From Streptomyces sp. CB01249 (lineage in GTDB: Bacteria; Actinomycetota; Actinomycetes; Streptomycetales; Streptomycetaceae), in assembly GCF_001905735.1 (NCBI RefSeq), contig NZ_LISW01000003.1, positions 682,341-746,340 of the forward strand: 64,000 nt of DNA, written 5' to 3'. The notes below the pieces were generated by a model. It saw only the letters and a list, made by a program, of their open reading frames with translations. It had not been told where the DNA came from and searched no databases. The position numbers and the translations under genes were made by a program. Below are positions 35,223 to 43,095 of the stretch, in pieces. Position 1 is the first letter of the stretch, and each line of letters opens with the position of its first letter.

Positions 35223-35974
35223 GCGCCTACGCCGCACTGGCCGCAGCGGGCTACCGCGCCCAGATCCGCGACAAGAGCACCCTCTTCTTCACCTTCGCCT
35301 TCCCGCTCCTCTTCCTCGTCGTCTTCGGCCTGATCTTCCGGGGCCAGGACGTCGAGGAGAGCGGCCTCTCCTACCTCTCGTACACCGCCGCCGGCGTCCT
35401 GTCCTGGGGCGTCGCCAACGCCGCCGTCTTCGGTATCGCGTTCACCCTGATGCAGTGGCGGAACGACGACATCCTGCGCCTGATCCGGATGTCCCCGGCC
35501 CCGCTCTCCGCCGTCATCGGCTCCCGTTACGTCCTCGCCCTGGTCGTCGGGGCCGTGCAGTCGCTGCTGTTCGTCGGCGTCGCCATGCTGCCGGTGTTCG
35601 GCCTCCGGCCCGCTTCCGGCTGGCCGCTGCTGATCCCGGTGCTCCTCCTCGGTGTCACGACCTTCCTGCTGCTCGGCGTCATCATCGGCTCGTTCGCCGA
35701 CACCCCGGAGTCGGTCGCGGCCGTCGCCAACTTCCTGATGCTGCCGATGGCGTTCCTCTCCGGCTCCTTCTTCCCGCTGGACTCGATGCCGTCCTGGCTC
35801 CAGAACGTCTCCGTGGTCCTGCCGCTGCGCTACCTCAACGACGCCGTGTCCCACGCGATCGCCGGACGCGGGGACGCCTCCGACGTCTGGGTGGGCTGCG
35901 CCGGACTCGTCGTCTTCGCCGTGGTCTTCGGCGCCGTCGCCGTCAAGACCTTCCGCTGGACGAGGTCCTCATGA
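35219..35974 (+). CDS. ABC-2 transporter permease
   Basis: A 251-aa integral membrane protein with six helices, of the DrrB/ABC-2 family. It has the typical first helix STLFFTFAFPLLFLVVFGLIF, a middle region LIRMSPAPLSAVIGSRY, and the signature near the end LPMAFLSGSFFPLDSMPSWLQNVSVVLPLRYLNDAV. It pairs with the ATPase just upstream (ATGA overlap) and is followed by the second YcaO gene with another ATGA overlap, so it is translated as part of the same operon. Confidence 0.92.
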   Translation: MSAYAALAAAGYRAQIRDKSTLFFTFAFPLLFLVVFGLIFRGQDVEESGLSYLSYTAAGVLSWGVANAAVFGIAFTLMQWRNDDILRLIRMSPAPLSAVIGSRYVLALVVGAVQSLLFVGVAMLPVFGLRPASGWPLLIPVLLLGVTTFLLLGVIIGSFADTPESVAAVANFLMLPMAFLSGSFFPLDSMPSWLQNVSVVLPLRYLNDAVSHAIAGRGDASDVWVGCAGLVVFAVVFGAVAVKTFRWTRSS

Positions 35975-37923
35975 GTGCCCCGACGCGCACCGCCCCCGCC
36001 CCCATGGAGGCGGCCCGGACCGTGCTCCGCACCGCGCTGGCCGCCCGGACGGGGCGGGACGTCCCCGTCGTCCCGGTCGGCGCCACCGACGCGACCGACG
36101 CCCTCGGCGACCGGGGCGCCCCGGACCCCTGGGCGGCCGAACGCCCCGGCGCCCGTGTCCATCTCACCGCCTCCGCCGTCCTCATCGGCCCCTGGGGCGG
36201 CGACGGAACCGCCCCCGCCTGCGGGCGCTGTCTCGCGATGCGCTGGCAGCGCCTGCGCAGCCGCAGCGAGCGGGACGCCCTGGAGACCGGCGGCCCCGAC
36301 GGCCCCCGCCCCGCGGGGACTTGGCCGCTGCTCACCGAGCACGCCCACGACGCCGTGGCCGCGCTGTGCCGCGCGCTGCTGGACGGCCCCGGCGCCGAAC
36401 CCCCCGCCACCGGCCCGGCCGACCGGCTCCTGCCCCAGGTCACCCGCCTCGACCTGGCCACCCTCCAGGTGCGGACGTACCCCCTGCTCGCCGATCCCCG
36501 CTGCCCCGACTGCGCCCCGCCGCCCCACGCCGCCGAACCCCGCCCGCTCACCCTCGTCGCCCGCCCCAAGCCCGACCCGGACGGCTACCGGCTGCGCCCC
36601 GCGTCCTCGTACCCGCTGCCGGAAGAGGCCCTGGCCAACCCCGTCTGCGGGATGCTGGGCGGCGGCACCTGGTCCGACGTCACCTCGCCGACGACCGCGC
36701 CCGTCGCGGGAAGCGTCTTCGTACGGGGTTACGCCGGGCTCAACGACGTCACCTGGAGCGGCCAGGAGAACTCCTTCTCCACCAGCCGCGTCCTCGCCTT
36801 CCTGGAGGGCCTGGAACGCTACGCCGGAACCCACCGGCGCGGCCGGACCACCCCCGTCACCGGCTCCTGGACGGAGCTGCGGGCCGACGCGGTGGACCCC
36901 GTCGTCTGCGGCCTCTACGAGCCGCGCACCTACCGCGACGACCCGCTCGTCGACCCCTTCGACCCGGACCGCGCCATCCCGTGGGAGTGGGGCTGGTCGC
37001 TGCGCGACGACAAGCCCGTCCTGGTCCCGTCCCGGCTCGTCTACTACAGCGCGGGGCTGGCCGCCGACAACTTCGTCTTCGAGTGCTCCAACGGCTGCGC
37101 CATCGGCGGCGGCCTGGAGGAGGCCGTGCTCGGCGGGCTCCTCGAACTCATCGAACGGGACGCCTTCCTCAACGCCTGGTACGGCAACGCCCGGCTCACC
37201 GAGATCGACCTGGCCACCGTCGGCGGACGGGCCGCGCCCGCCATGGCCGAACGCGCCGCGCTCCAGGGCTACGACGTCCACGCCTTCGACAACCGCGTGG
37301 ACCTGGCCGTCCCCGTGGTGACCGCGCTCGCCGTACGCCGCGACGGCGGCCTCGGCGCGCTCTCCTTCGCGGCGGCCGCCTCGCTGGACCCGCGAGCGGC
37401 CGTCGAGGGCGCCTTGTCCGAAGTCCTCACGTACATCCCGCACCTCTCCCGCCAGACCGAGGAGCGCCGGGACGAACTGGAGGCGATGGCCGACGACTTC
37501 GACCGGGTACGCCACCTCAAGGACCACGCCCAGCTCTACGGCCTGCCCCGGATGACCGCCCACGCCGACAGCTACCTCAACCCCCTGGCCGTACGCCCCT
37601 TCGGCGAGGTCTACCGGGACTGGGAGGCCACCGGCCGCCCCCGCACCGGCGACCTGCGCGACGACCTGGGCGCCGTCATCGGTGAACTCGCCCGCGCCGG
37701 GCACGACGTGATCGCCGTCGACCAGACGACCCCGGAGCAGGAGCGCATGGGCCTGCGCACCGTCGCCACCCTCGCCCCCGGGCTCCTGCCGATCGACTTC
37801 GGCTGGAACCGCCGCCGCGCCCCCTTCATGCCCCGCCTGCGCACCGCGCTCCGCCGGGGCGGCCACCGCACCACGGACCTGACGGAGGCCGGGATGCGCA
37901 TGGTCCCGCACCCGTTCCCGTAA
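35971..37923 (+). CDS. YcaO cyclodehydratase 2
   Basis: A 650-aa paralogue of the first YcaO with the same layout. The N-terminal domain carries CGRC and CPDC. The YcaO core has SRVLAFLEGLERYAGTHRR, ECSNGCAIGGGLEEAVLGGL and ELIERDAFLNAWYG, and the protein ends in VPHPFP. The ATP-binding acidic residues are intact in both copies, so neither looks dead. Differences such as FECSNGCAIGGGLEE for the equivalent of QESSNGCASGGSTEE suggest different residue or position preference, for example Cys against Ser/Thr; this is inference. It is the last gene of the operon and is followed by a strong hairpin. Confidence 0.92.
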   Translation: MSAPTRTAPAPMEAARTVLRTALAARTGRDVPVVPVGATDATDALGDRGAPDPWAAERPGARVHLTASAVLIGPWGGDGTAPACGRCLAMRWQRLRSRSERDALETGGPDGPRPAGTWPLLTEHAHDAVAALCRALLDGPGAEPPATGPADRLLPQVTRLDLATLQVRTYPLLADPRCPDCAPPPHAAEPRPLTLVARPKPDPDGYRLRPASSYPLPEEALANPVCGMLGGGTWSDVTSPTTAPVAGSVFVRGYAGLNDVTWSGQENSFSTSRVLAFLEGLERYAGTHRRGRTTPVTGSWTELRADAVDPVVCGLYEPRTYRDDPLVDPFDPDRAIPWEWGWSLRDDKPVLVPSRLVYYSAGLAADNFVFECSNGCAIGGGLEEAVLGGLLELIERDAFLNAWYGNARLTEIDLATVGGRAAPAMAERAALQGYDVHAFDNRVDLAVPVVTALAVRRDGGLGALSFAAAASLDPRAAVEGALSEVLTYIPHLSRQTEERRDELEAMADDFDRVRHLKDHAQLYGLPRMTAHADSYLNPLAVRPFGEVYRDWEATGRPRTGDLRDDLGAVIGELARAGHDVIAVDQTTPEQERMGLRTVATLAPGLLPIDFGWNRRRAPFMPRLRTALRRGGHRTTDLTEAGMRMVPHPFP

Positions 37924-37980
37924 CGTCCCGCGACCGCGTACAGCGGCCGGGACCACGTACACCGCCCGGAGACGGCGAAA

Positions 37981-38019
37981 CGCCCGGTATCCGTCCGGAA
38001 GGGAGACGGATACCGGGCG
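37981..38019. terminator. bidirectional terminator of the RiPP operon and precursor gene
   Basis: A perfect 15-bp stem (CGCCCGGTATCCGTC and its complement) with a 9-nt loop lies between the convergent YcaO 2 and precursor genes. It would insulate the two transcripts. Confidence 0.85.
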
Positions 38020-38033
38020 CGCGCATCGCCCGA

Positions 38034-38204
38034 TCAGGCGGTGCAGGAGGTGGTGCTGGTGGTGGAGCTGCAGGTCGAGGTCGAGCTGCAGCTGGTGGAA
38101 CCGGCGAGCACGACCTCGCTGGCGTCCGAGTAGTCGGAGATCTCGAAGGTCTCGGCCTCCAGCTCAAGGATCTCGTCGGCGAGGGTGCTGAGGTTCTTCT
38201 CCAT
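38034..38204 (-). CDS. RiPP precursor peptide (thiazolylpeptide-type)
   Basis: A 56-residue peptide. The acidic leader (residues 1-35) contains ADEILELEAETFEISDYSDA, as in thiopeptide-type leaders, and ends VVLAG. The remaining 21 residues (36-56) are 9 Ser, 8 Thr, 3 Cys (39, 45, 54) and a final Ala, with no other residue. This is the substrate expected for the YcaO, SagB and LanB enzymes encoded on the opposite strand. GGAGGAG lies 6 bases before the ATG. The gene runs towards the operon end and shares a terminator with it. Where exactly the leader is cut is unknown; after Gly35 is a guess. Confidence 0.9.
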   Translation of the reverse strand: MEKNLSTLADEILELEAETFEISDYSDASEVVLAGSTSCSSTSTCSSTTSTTSCTA

Positions 38205-38250
38205 GGTGTCTCCTCCAGTCCGGGGCCACCGTGTCCGGGGGCCACCACCT

Positions 38251-38277
38251 GACGTACGCCCCGGCGGGGGGTACGTC
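38251..38277. promoter_or_regulatory. candidate operator upstream of the precursor gene
   Basis: A near-perfect 12-3-12 inverted repeat (GACGTACGCCCC against its complement with one mismatch) lies 47 bases upstream of the precursor ATG, in the gap shared with the divergent M20 gene. Position and symmetry suit a dimeric regulator. Which one is unknown. Confidence 0.5.
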
Positions 38278-38378
38278 GCCCATTCCACCGCCCGCCGCTC
38301 ACCGCTCGGCATGCCTCCCGCACACACATCGCTGGCACGCGACGCCAGCGGCCCCGACGAGCACGCCAGGAGCCTTCG

Positions 38379-39659
38379 TTGACCCACCTGACCGCACCTC
38401 GGAAAGCGTCCCACCCCGCCCTGTCCCCAACCCTCACCCAGGAGACGATCCGCCCCGCCCTCACCCTCTACCTGGACGTCCACCGCCACCCGGAGACGTC
38501 CGGCGAGGAGGCCCGCACCGCCGCCCTGTTCGCGGACCGGCTCACCGCCGCCGGCCTCGACGTCACCCGGGGCATCGGCGGCCACGGCGTCGTCGGCGTC
38601 CTCCGCAACGGCGAGGGCCCCCGCGTCTACCTGCGCACCGAGCTCGACGCGCTGCCGCTCCGGGAGCTCACCGGCCTCCCCTACGCGAGCACCGGCCCCG
38701 CCATGCACGCCTGCGGCCACGATCTCCACCTGGCGGCGGCCACCGGCGCGGCGGACCTGCTGGCCCGCACCACCGAGCACTGGCGCGGCACCCTCGTGGT
38801 CGTGGGCCAGCCCGCCGAGGAGACCCTGACCGGGGCGCGGGCCATGCTGGCGGACGGCCTGTACGAGCGGTTCGGCAGGCCCGACGCGGTCCTCGCCCAG
38901 CACGCCGCCCCGCTCCCGGCCGGGCTGATCGCGCACGGCGGCCCGCACGCCCCGGTCGCCGCCGCGAGCGCCGCGCTCACCGTCGTCGTCCACGGCCGGG
39001 GCGGCCACGCGGCGACCCCGCAGCTCACCGTGGACCCCGTGGTCACGGCGGCGGCGGTGATCGGCCGCCTCCAGACGGTCGTCGCCCGCGAGGCGGCCCC
39101 CGCCGAGCAACTCTCCCTCACCGTGGGCACGGTGCACGCCGGGACGGCCGTCAACATCGTCCCGGACACCGCCGAGCTGGGCATCGGCCTGCGCGCCCTC
39201 ACCGACGACACCCTGGACCGGGCGCTGGCGGCGGTGGACCGCATCGTCCGGGCGGAGTGCGCGGCGTCGGCCTGCCCCCGCGACCCGGACCTCACGGTGC
39301 TCTCCCGCTCTCCGGCCCTGCACGGCGACCCGGCCGCGACGGACGCGGTCCGCGCCGCCCACACCGCCCTGTACGGCCCGGCACGCGTCACGGGCTGGCC
39401 CCCGTCGCTGGCCGCCGAGGACTTCGCCCTCTACGGGGACGCGGGCCGCGAACTCCACGGCGAGACCGGAATCCCGCTGGTGTACTGGATGCTGGGGACC
39501 ACGAGCCCCCGCGAGTGGGCGGCCACGAGCGGCGCGAACATCCCCCCGAACCACTCCCCCCACTTCGCCCCCGCGATCCGCACGGCACTGCCCGCGGCGA
39601 TCACGGCGCTCACGGCGGCGGCGGTGGACCGGCTGGCGGGGCACCGGGGCACGGCCTAG
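38379..39659 (+). CDS. M20-family amidohydrolase/peptidase
   Basis: A 426-aa metallohydrolase of the M20D group (hippurate hydrolase/IAA-amino acid hydrolase-like), which cleaves amide bonds of N-acyl amino acids or small peptides. Metal ligands are visible in AMHACGHDLHLAA (Cys and His) and GQPAEETLTGARAML (Glu-Glu); HGRGGHAATP marks the lid/dimerisation domain, and EDFALYG carries the late catalytic Glu. The start is TTG with AGGAG upstream. It is divergent from the precursor gene with 174 bases between. It may belong to the cluster, for example in trimming, or may just border it. Confidence 0.88.
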   Translation: MTHLTAPRKASHPALSPTLTQETIRPALTLYLDVHRHPETSGEEARTAALFADRLTAAGLDVTRGIGGHGVVGVLRNGEGPRVYLRTELDALPLRELTGLPYASTGPAMHACGHDLHLAAATGAADLLARTTEHWRGTLVVVGQPAEETLTGARAMLADGLYERFGRPDAVLAQHAAPLPAGLIAHGGPHAPVAAASAALTVVVHGRGGHAATPQLTVDPVVTAAAVIGRLQTVVAREAAPAEQLSLTVGTVHAGTAVNIVPDTAELGIGLRALTDDTLDRALAAVDRIVRAECAASACPRDPDLTVLSRSPALHGDPAATDAVRAAHTALYGPARVTGWPPSLAAEDFALYGDAGRELHGETGIPLVYWMLGTTSPREWAATSGANIPPNHSPHFAPAIRTALPAAITALTAAAVDRLAGHRGTA

Positions 39660-39850
39660 CGGTTCATGGACACGACGACGTACATGCAGCCGACGGCCAC
39701 GGCCAGGCACACCCCGGCGACCACGACGGCGGCGCAACCGAGCGCCGTCACCGTGGCGCTGATGGCCGTCCAGCCGACCCGCGTCGCGCGCCGCGCACGC
39801 CGGACGGCGTCGTCATAGGCGCGGTCGTCGTCCCACGCACCTTCAGTCAT
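39656..39850 (-). CDS. small membrane protein
   Basis: 64 aa: a charged N-terminal half (MTEGAWDDDRAYDDAVRRARRATRVGW) and one or two hydrophobic segments (TALGCAAVVVAGVCLAVAVGCMYVVV). GGAGGGCGGGGAGC precedes the ATG. The stop overlaps the M20 stop by 4 bases. No family recognised. Longer upstream reading frame is the shadow of the next gene. Confidence 0.6.
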   Translation of the reverse strand: MTEGAWDDDRAYDDAVRRARRATRVGWTAISATVTALGCAAVVVAGVCLAVAVGCMYVVVSMNR

Positions 39851-39877
39851 GCTCCCCGCCCTCCGTAGTCTGACCGT

Positions 39878-40228
39878 ATGCCTTCCGCACTGGTCGTCGG
39901 TTACGACCCCCAAGCCATCCCCGGTGTCGACGGAAACGCCCTGCGCACGGCGCTCGACGCGGAGCTCGCACGCTTCGCCGACCACGGCATCGACGCGGCC
40001 ATGACCCTGGTCGAGTTCAACGACGCGGCCGAACCCACCCTCGTCACAGCCCTGACCGAACGCCCCTGGGACGTCGTGGTCATCGGCGGCGGAATCCGCA
40101 AGGCCGCACCGCTGCTCCCCCTCTTCGAGCAGACCGTCAACCTCATCCGCCACCACGCGCCCCAGGCGGCGATCGCGTTCAACACCACGGGCGGGGACAG
40201 CGTGGAGGCGGCACAACGCTGGCTGTAG
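39878..40228 (+). CDS. conserved hypothetical protein
   Basis: A 116-aa soluble protein with an alternating alpha/beta pattern: ALVVGYDPQAIPGVD, AAMTLVEFNDAAEP, WDVVVIGGGIRKAAPLLPLFEQTVNLI, AAIAFNTTGGDSVEAA. It looks like a small response-regulator or flavodoxin-like fold, and similar proteins are common in Streptomyces. No active-site signature is recognised. It is divergent from the small membrane-protein gene. Confidence 0.75.
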   Translation: MPSALVVGYDPQAIPGVDGNALRTALDAELARFADHGIDAAMTLVEFNDAAEPTLVTALTERPWDVVVIGGGIRKAAPLLPLFEQTVNLIRHHAPQAAIAFNTTGGDSVEAAQRWL

Positions 40229-40281
40229 AGCCCCACTGACTCACTTCTTACGGGCTCCGCAACGCAAGCCACTCGCCTCAC

Positions 40282-41202
40282 TCACCGCAGAGAAGCGACG
40301 AGCCGCTCCAGTGACCTCCGAGCGGGCGGCCCCCACGTCGACTTCCCGTTGGGGAGCCCCCGGTCACCGTCGTCCGCGATGAGCAGCCCACTCAGCGCGC
40401 GCAGCACAGCCCAGCCACGGGCACGACGAAGAGTTGCCACATCCGGGGCGGGGTCGTACGCGGCGTAAAACCGGTCAACGCCGTTGTCCGGAAGCAGAAT
40501 CCAGGCGGCGGCAAGGTCGCAGGCCGGGTCGCCGGCGAAGAGGTCACCGAAGTCGATGACCCCGCAGAACGTGCCGTTGGCGGTCAGCACGTTGGCGGGA
40601 TGCAGATCCCCGTGAAGCCACAACGCGGGCCCGTCCCAGTCGGGGGCGGCGACGGCGTCCTCCCAGACACGACGAACACCGTCCGCATCCACGAAGAGCC
40701 CTCGCTCGGCAACGGCACCGAGCGCCCGCCCGAAGTGCTCCCCGTAGGGCCCCAGGGGCCCACCCCGCCCCCGCCCGGCGGGCGCCCCATCCGGAGCCAC
40801 CTGATGCAAAGCACTGAGAAACCGGGCCAAACCATCGGCCGCTTCCTCGCCCCGCGTAGCCGGAACCCGATCGCCCGGCTCCCCCGGCACCCAAGTGGTG
40901 ACCAACCAGGGCCGCGGAAACCGCTCGGACGGCACGCCCAGCCGCTGAGGCACAGGCACGGGCAACGGCAACCCGGGCGCCAGCCCGGGCACCCAGGCAT
41001 GCTCCTTCAACAACAACTCATCAGCAGACGAGGTCGCCCACGGCAACCGCACGGCAAGCCCGTCCCCCAACCGCCACAACTGATTGTCCCACCCCCGCGC
41101 GGCAAGGCTGAGAGGGAGCTCGGCGAGATCGGGGTGCTGGTCGCGGAGGAGGGAGCGGATGAGGTCGGGGGCTAAGTCGGCCCGGGCTTGAGGGTCGGTC
41201 AT
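40282..41202 (-). CDS. aminoglycoside phosphotransferase-like kinase (APH family)
   Basis: A 306-aa kinase-fold protein. N-lobe: SLAARGWDNQLWRLGDGLAVRLPW with the ATP-binding Lys equivalent. Catalytic loop: ALWLHGDLHPANVLTANG. Metal-binding motif: GVIDFGDLFAGDPACDLAAAW. This is the APH/ChoK superfamily as seen in MphB-like and many uncharacterised Streptomyces kinases. The substrate could be an antibiotic or a small metabolite. The true start is the ATG at 41202, since the reading frame upstream of it runs through CRISPR repeats and has no homology. Confidence 0.88.
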   Translation of the reverse strand: MTDPQARADLAPDLIRSLLRDQHPDLAELPLSLAARGWDNQLWRLGDGLAVRLPWATSSADELLLKEHAWVPGLAPGLPLPVPVPQRLGVPSERFPRPWLVTTWVPGEPGDRVPATRGEEAADGLARFLSALHQVAPDGAPAGRGRGGPLGPYGEHFGRALGAVAERGLFVDADGVRRVWEDAVAAPDWDGPALWLHGDLHPANVLTANGTFCGVIDFGDLFAGDPACDLAAAWILLPDNGVDRFYAAYDPAPDVATLRRARGWAVLRALSGLLIADDGDRGLPNGKSTWGPPARRSLERLVASLR

Positions 41203-41246
41203 GCCGGGGAGCGTAGCCGGGGGGCTTGGGCGGGCGCTGCGTGGGT

Positions 41247-41580
41247 GATGGTGCCCCTTCGCGTGCGGGGAGCAGGTCAGGCCCTCGGCGAGACGCTGCG
41301 AAAACCCGGGACCATCCCCGCCCGTGCGGGGAGCAGGAGCGCGCCGAGACCGCCGCCGACCGCATGTGGGGACCATCCCCGCGCGTGCGGGGAGCAGGAA
41401 TACGGAGTGCCGATTTCATCGCTCGCGGCGGGACCATCCCCGCGCGTGCGGGGAGCAGTGAACGTTGCCCGTGACCATTCCGGCGGCCAGGGGACCATCC
41501 CCGCGCGTGCGGGGAGCAGCGGGAGTCCTGGGTGACGGGCCCGTAGTAGTGGGGACCATCCCCGCGCGTGCGGGGAGCAG
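41247..41580 (-). CRISPR. CRISPR array 1, type I-E, 6 repeats and 5 spacers
   Basis: 29-base repeats with the palindromic core CCCCGCGCGTGCGGGG alternate with spacers of exactly 32 bases: repeats at 41247, 41308, 41369, 41430, 41491 and 41552. The repeat at 41247 keeps only its 3' half, and the one at 41308 differs by one base. Read on the minus strand the repeat matches the I-E form (CTGCTCCCCGC...), so the leader is on the right and the worn repeat is the old, leader-distal end. No cas gene is in the window. Confidence 0.97.
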
Positions 41581-41720
41581 ACTCGCTGACCTGCGGGTCT
41601 ATCGAGTCAAGGCGCGGTTTCTGACCACTTTCACACAGTCCGGCATATCCATCTCAACAATCACACGTCAGGCATACGCGGCAAGGGTACGCCAACACCT
41701 CTGGATAGCCTGCCCGTTCG
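41581..41720 (-). promoter_or_regulatory. leader of CRISPR array 1
   Basis: AT-richer sequence directly after the last repeat. It shares CTGACCTGCGG, GACCACTTTC and CTCCGGCATA-like blocks in the same order with the flanks of arrays 2 and 3. It should hold the array promoter (towards the left) and the Cas1-Cas2 integration signals. Confidence 0.75.
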
Positions 41721-41885
41721 CCCAGTGCGCCCCCAGCCTCCCCACGCCTGCGCGCATCGGAAAGCCCGGCTGGACGCGAACTACTGCGGCTGGCGTAGAA
41801 CGGCAGCCGCTTCGCATGCGGGATCACCTTCCGGGCACCGGGCGCATACCTGACGTAACGGTTTCGGTTTGGGGAGGCTGCAGTG

Positions 41886-42773
41886 ATGGCGAACGTGAAG
41901 ACCCGGGGGACCAAGGTGGCTGCGTACGGAGTGGCGGGTCTCCTGGCCGTTGCCGCGCTTGCCGGATGCGGGTCGGACGACAAGGGCGACGCCGCGAAGG
42001 ACGCGAAGCCCTCCGGGGCGGGCAAGACGGCCGACTCGTCGCCCTCGCAGGTTGTACAGGCGACCAACAAGAAGACCACCGAGGCCGGGTCCGCGCGCGT
42101 GAAGATCACGACTTCGGTCACCGCCAAGGGGCAGAGCCAGACGGTCACCGGCTCCGGCGTCATGGACTTCGAGGACGGGGAAAGCAAGCTGACCATGGAG
42201 CAGTCGGGTCAGCGGTTGGAGCAGCGGGTCGTGGACAAGATGATCTACCAGAAGCCGCCGAAGGGCGAGGGCGGCCTGCCTGGCGGCAAGAGCTGGATGA
42301 AGATCGACATGGAGAAGCTGCGGACCTCCGGGGCCGCTGGAAGCAGCCAGGTGAGCGATCCGACCGATTCCTTCGCCTACTCCAAGTCGCTGTCCGAGAA
42401 GGACGTGAAGAAGGTCGGTACGGAGAACCTGGGCGGTGTCGCGACGACCCACTACAAGGTCGACCTGGACATCGACAAGCTCGCCAAGGGCGACGCCGCG
42501 CAGGCCCGGAAGCTGCGCGAACAGCTCGGCGAGACGGTGCCGGTGGACCTGTGGGTCGATGGCAAGGGACTGATGCGCCGCCAGCAGATCGAAATCGCCG
42601 CGCAGCCGGCCGGGGGCGCGAAGGACTCCGGTTCGGCGAACCGGGGCAAGGCGAAGGTCGTCATGGACTTCAGCGACTTCGGAACCGACGTCGATGTCGA
42701 CGCGCCTCCCGCCGGGGACACGGTTGACGTGACGGACAAGGTCGTCGAGCAGGCGGGCGGCCAGCGGTCCTGA
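41886..42773 (+). CDS. lipoprotein of the LppX/LprG-like type
   Basis: A 295-aa exported lipoprotein. Signal helix and lipobox LAVAALAGC put the lipidated Cys near residue 28. A charged linker leads to a beta-rich body (ARVKITTSVTAKGQSQTVTGSGVMDFEDGESKLTM, WMKIDMEKL, VDLDIDKLAKGDAAQARKLREQLG) like the half-barrel of LppX/LprAFG lipid carriers. It may bind a lipid or act as a surface lipoprotein. The ATG at 41886 has GGGGAGG upstream; a GTG three bases earlier is less likely. It lies between the leader of array 1 and array 2. Confidence 0.85.
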   Translation: MANVKTRGTKVAAYGVAGLLAVAALAGCGSDDKGDAAKDAKPSGAGKTADSSPSQVVQATNKKTTEAGSARVKITTSVTAKGQSQTVTGSGVMDFEDGESKLTMEQSGQRLEQRVVDKMIYQKPPKGEGGLPGGKSWMKIDMEKLRTSGAAGSSQVSDPTDSFAYSKSLSEKDVKKVGTENLGGVATTHYKVDLDIDKLAKGDAAQARKLREQLGETVPVDLWVDGKGLMRRQQIEIAAQPAGGAKDSGSANRGKAKVVMDFSDFGTDVDVDAPPAGDTVDVTDKVVEQAGGQRS

Positions 42774-42790
42774 CAGACGCGCTGTCCGGC

Positions 42791-42828
42791 GGAAGGCCCC
42801 ACCCCGTCCGGGCGCGGTGGGGCCTTCC
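42791..42828 (+). terminator. lipoprotein gene terminator
   Basis: A perfect 13-bp stem (GGAAGGCCCCACC and complement) with a 12-nt loop starts 17 bases after the stop codon, just before CRISPR array 2. Confidence 0.8.
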
Positions 42829-42849
42829 GCGGAGAGCGGAGCTGGAGGT

Positions 42850-42939
42850 AGGGCCATCCCCGCACCCGCGGGGAGCAGAGCGCGAAGTACATGGGCGACA
42901 TCATGGACCAAGGACCATCCCCGCACGCGCGGGGAGCAG
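42850..42939 (-). CRISPR. CRISPR array 2, two repeats and one spacer
   Basis: Two 29-base I-E repeats (42850-42878 and 42911-42939) flank one 32-base spacer. Both differ from the array 1 consensus in the stem (CCGCACCCGCGG and CCGCACGCGCGG), so they are diverged, although the second still forms a good hairpin. Same orientation as array 1. Confidence 0.88.
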
Positions 42940-43095
42940 ACTGCGTGACCTGCGGGCTTACCTCGAGTGCGTGGCGTTTCCGACCACTTTCGCGGACTCC
43001 GGCATAACCACCCCAACAGCCCCACAGCTGGCATAGACCCCGCAGTGTAGGCCAACCACCAGCTCAAGCAGACCCGTTCCCGTCAGCCCGCCCCC
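42940..43095 (-). promoter_or_regulatory. leader of CRISPR array 2
   Basis: The sequence to the right repeats the leader blocks of array 1: GTGACCTGCGGG, CCGACCACTTTCGC and ACTCCGGCATAACCACC. This supports a true array with its own leader, not chance repeats. Confidence 0.7.

Noticed and set aside
23263..38204. Calling the cluster a true thiopeptide
   Set aside because: Only one SpaB_C-type protein is present, and it is needed for elimination, so no gene is left for pyridine formation. The leader alone does not prove the class.
40229..40281. Terminator after the conserved hypothetical gene
   Set aside because: Only a weak 6-bp GAGCCC/GGGCTC stem with a long loop.
41465..42727. Plus-strand frame across CRISPR array 1 and the lipoprotein gene
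   Set aside because: It runs through CRISPR repeats and is out of frame with the lipoprotein, whose lipobox and body are clear.
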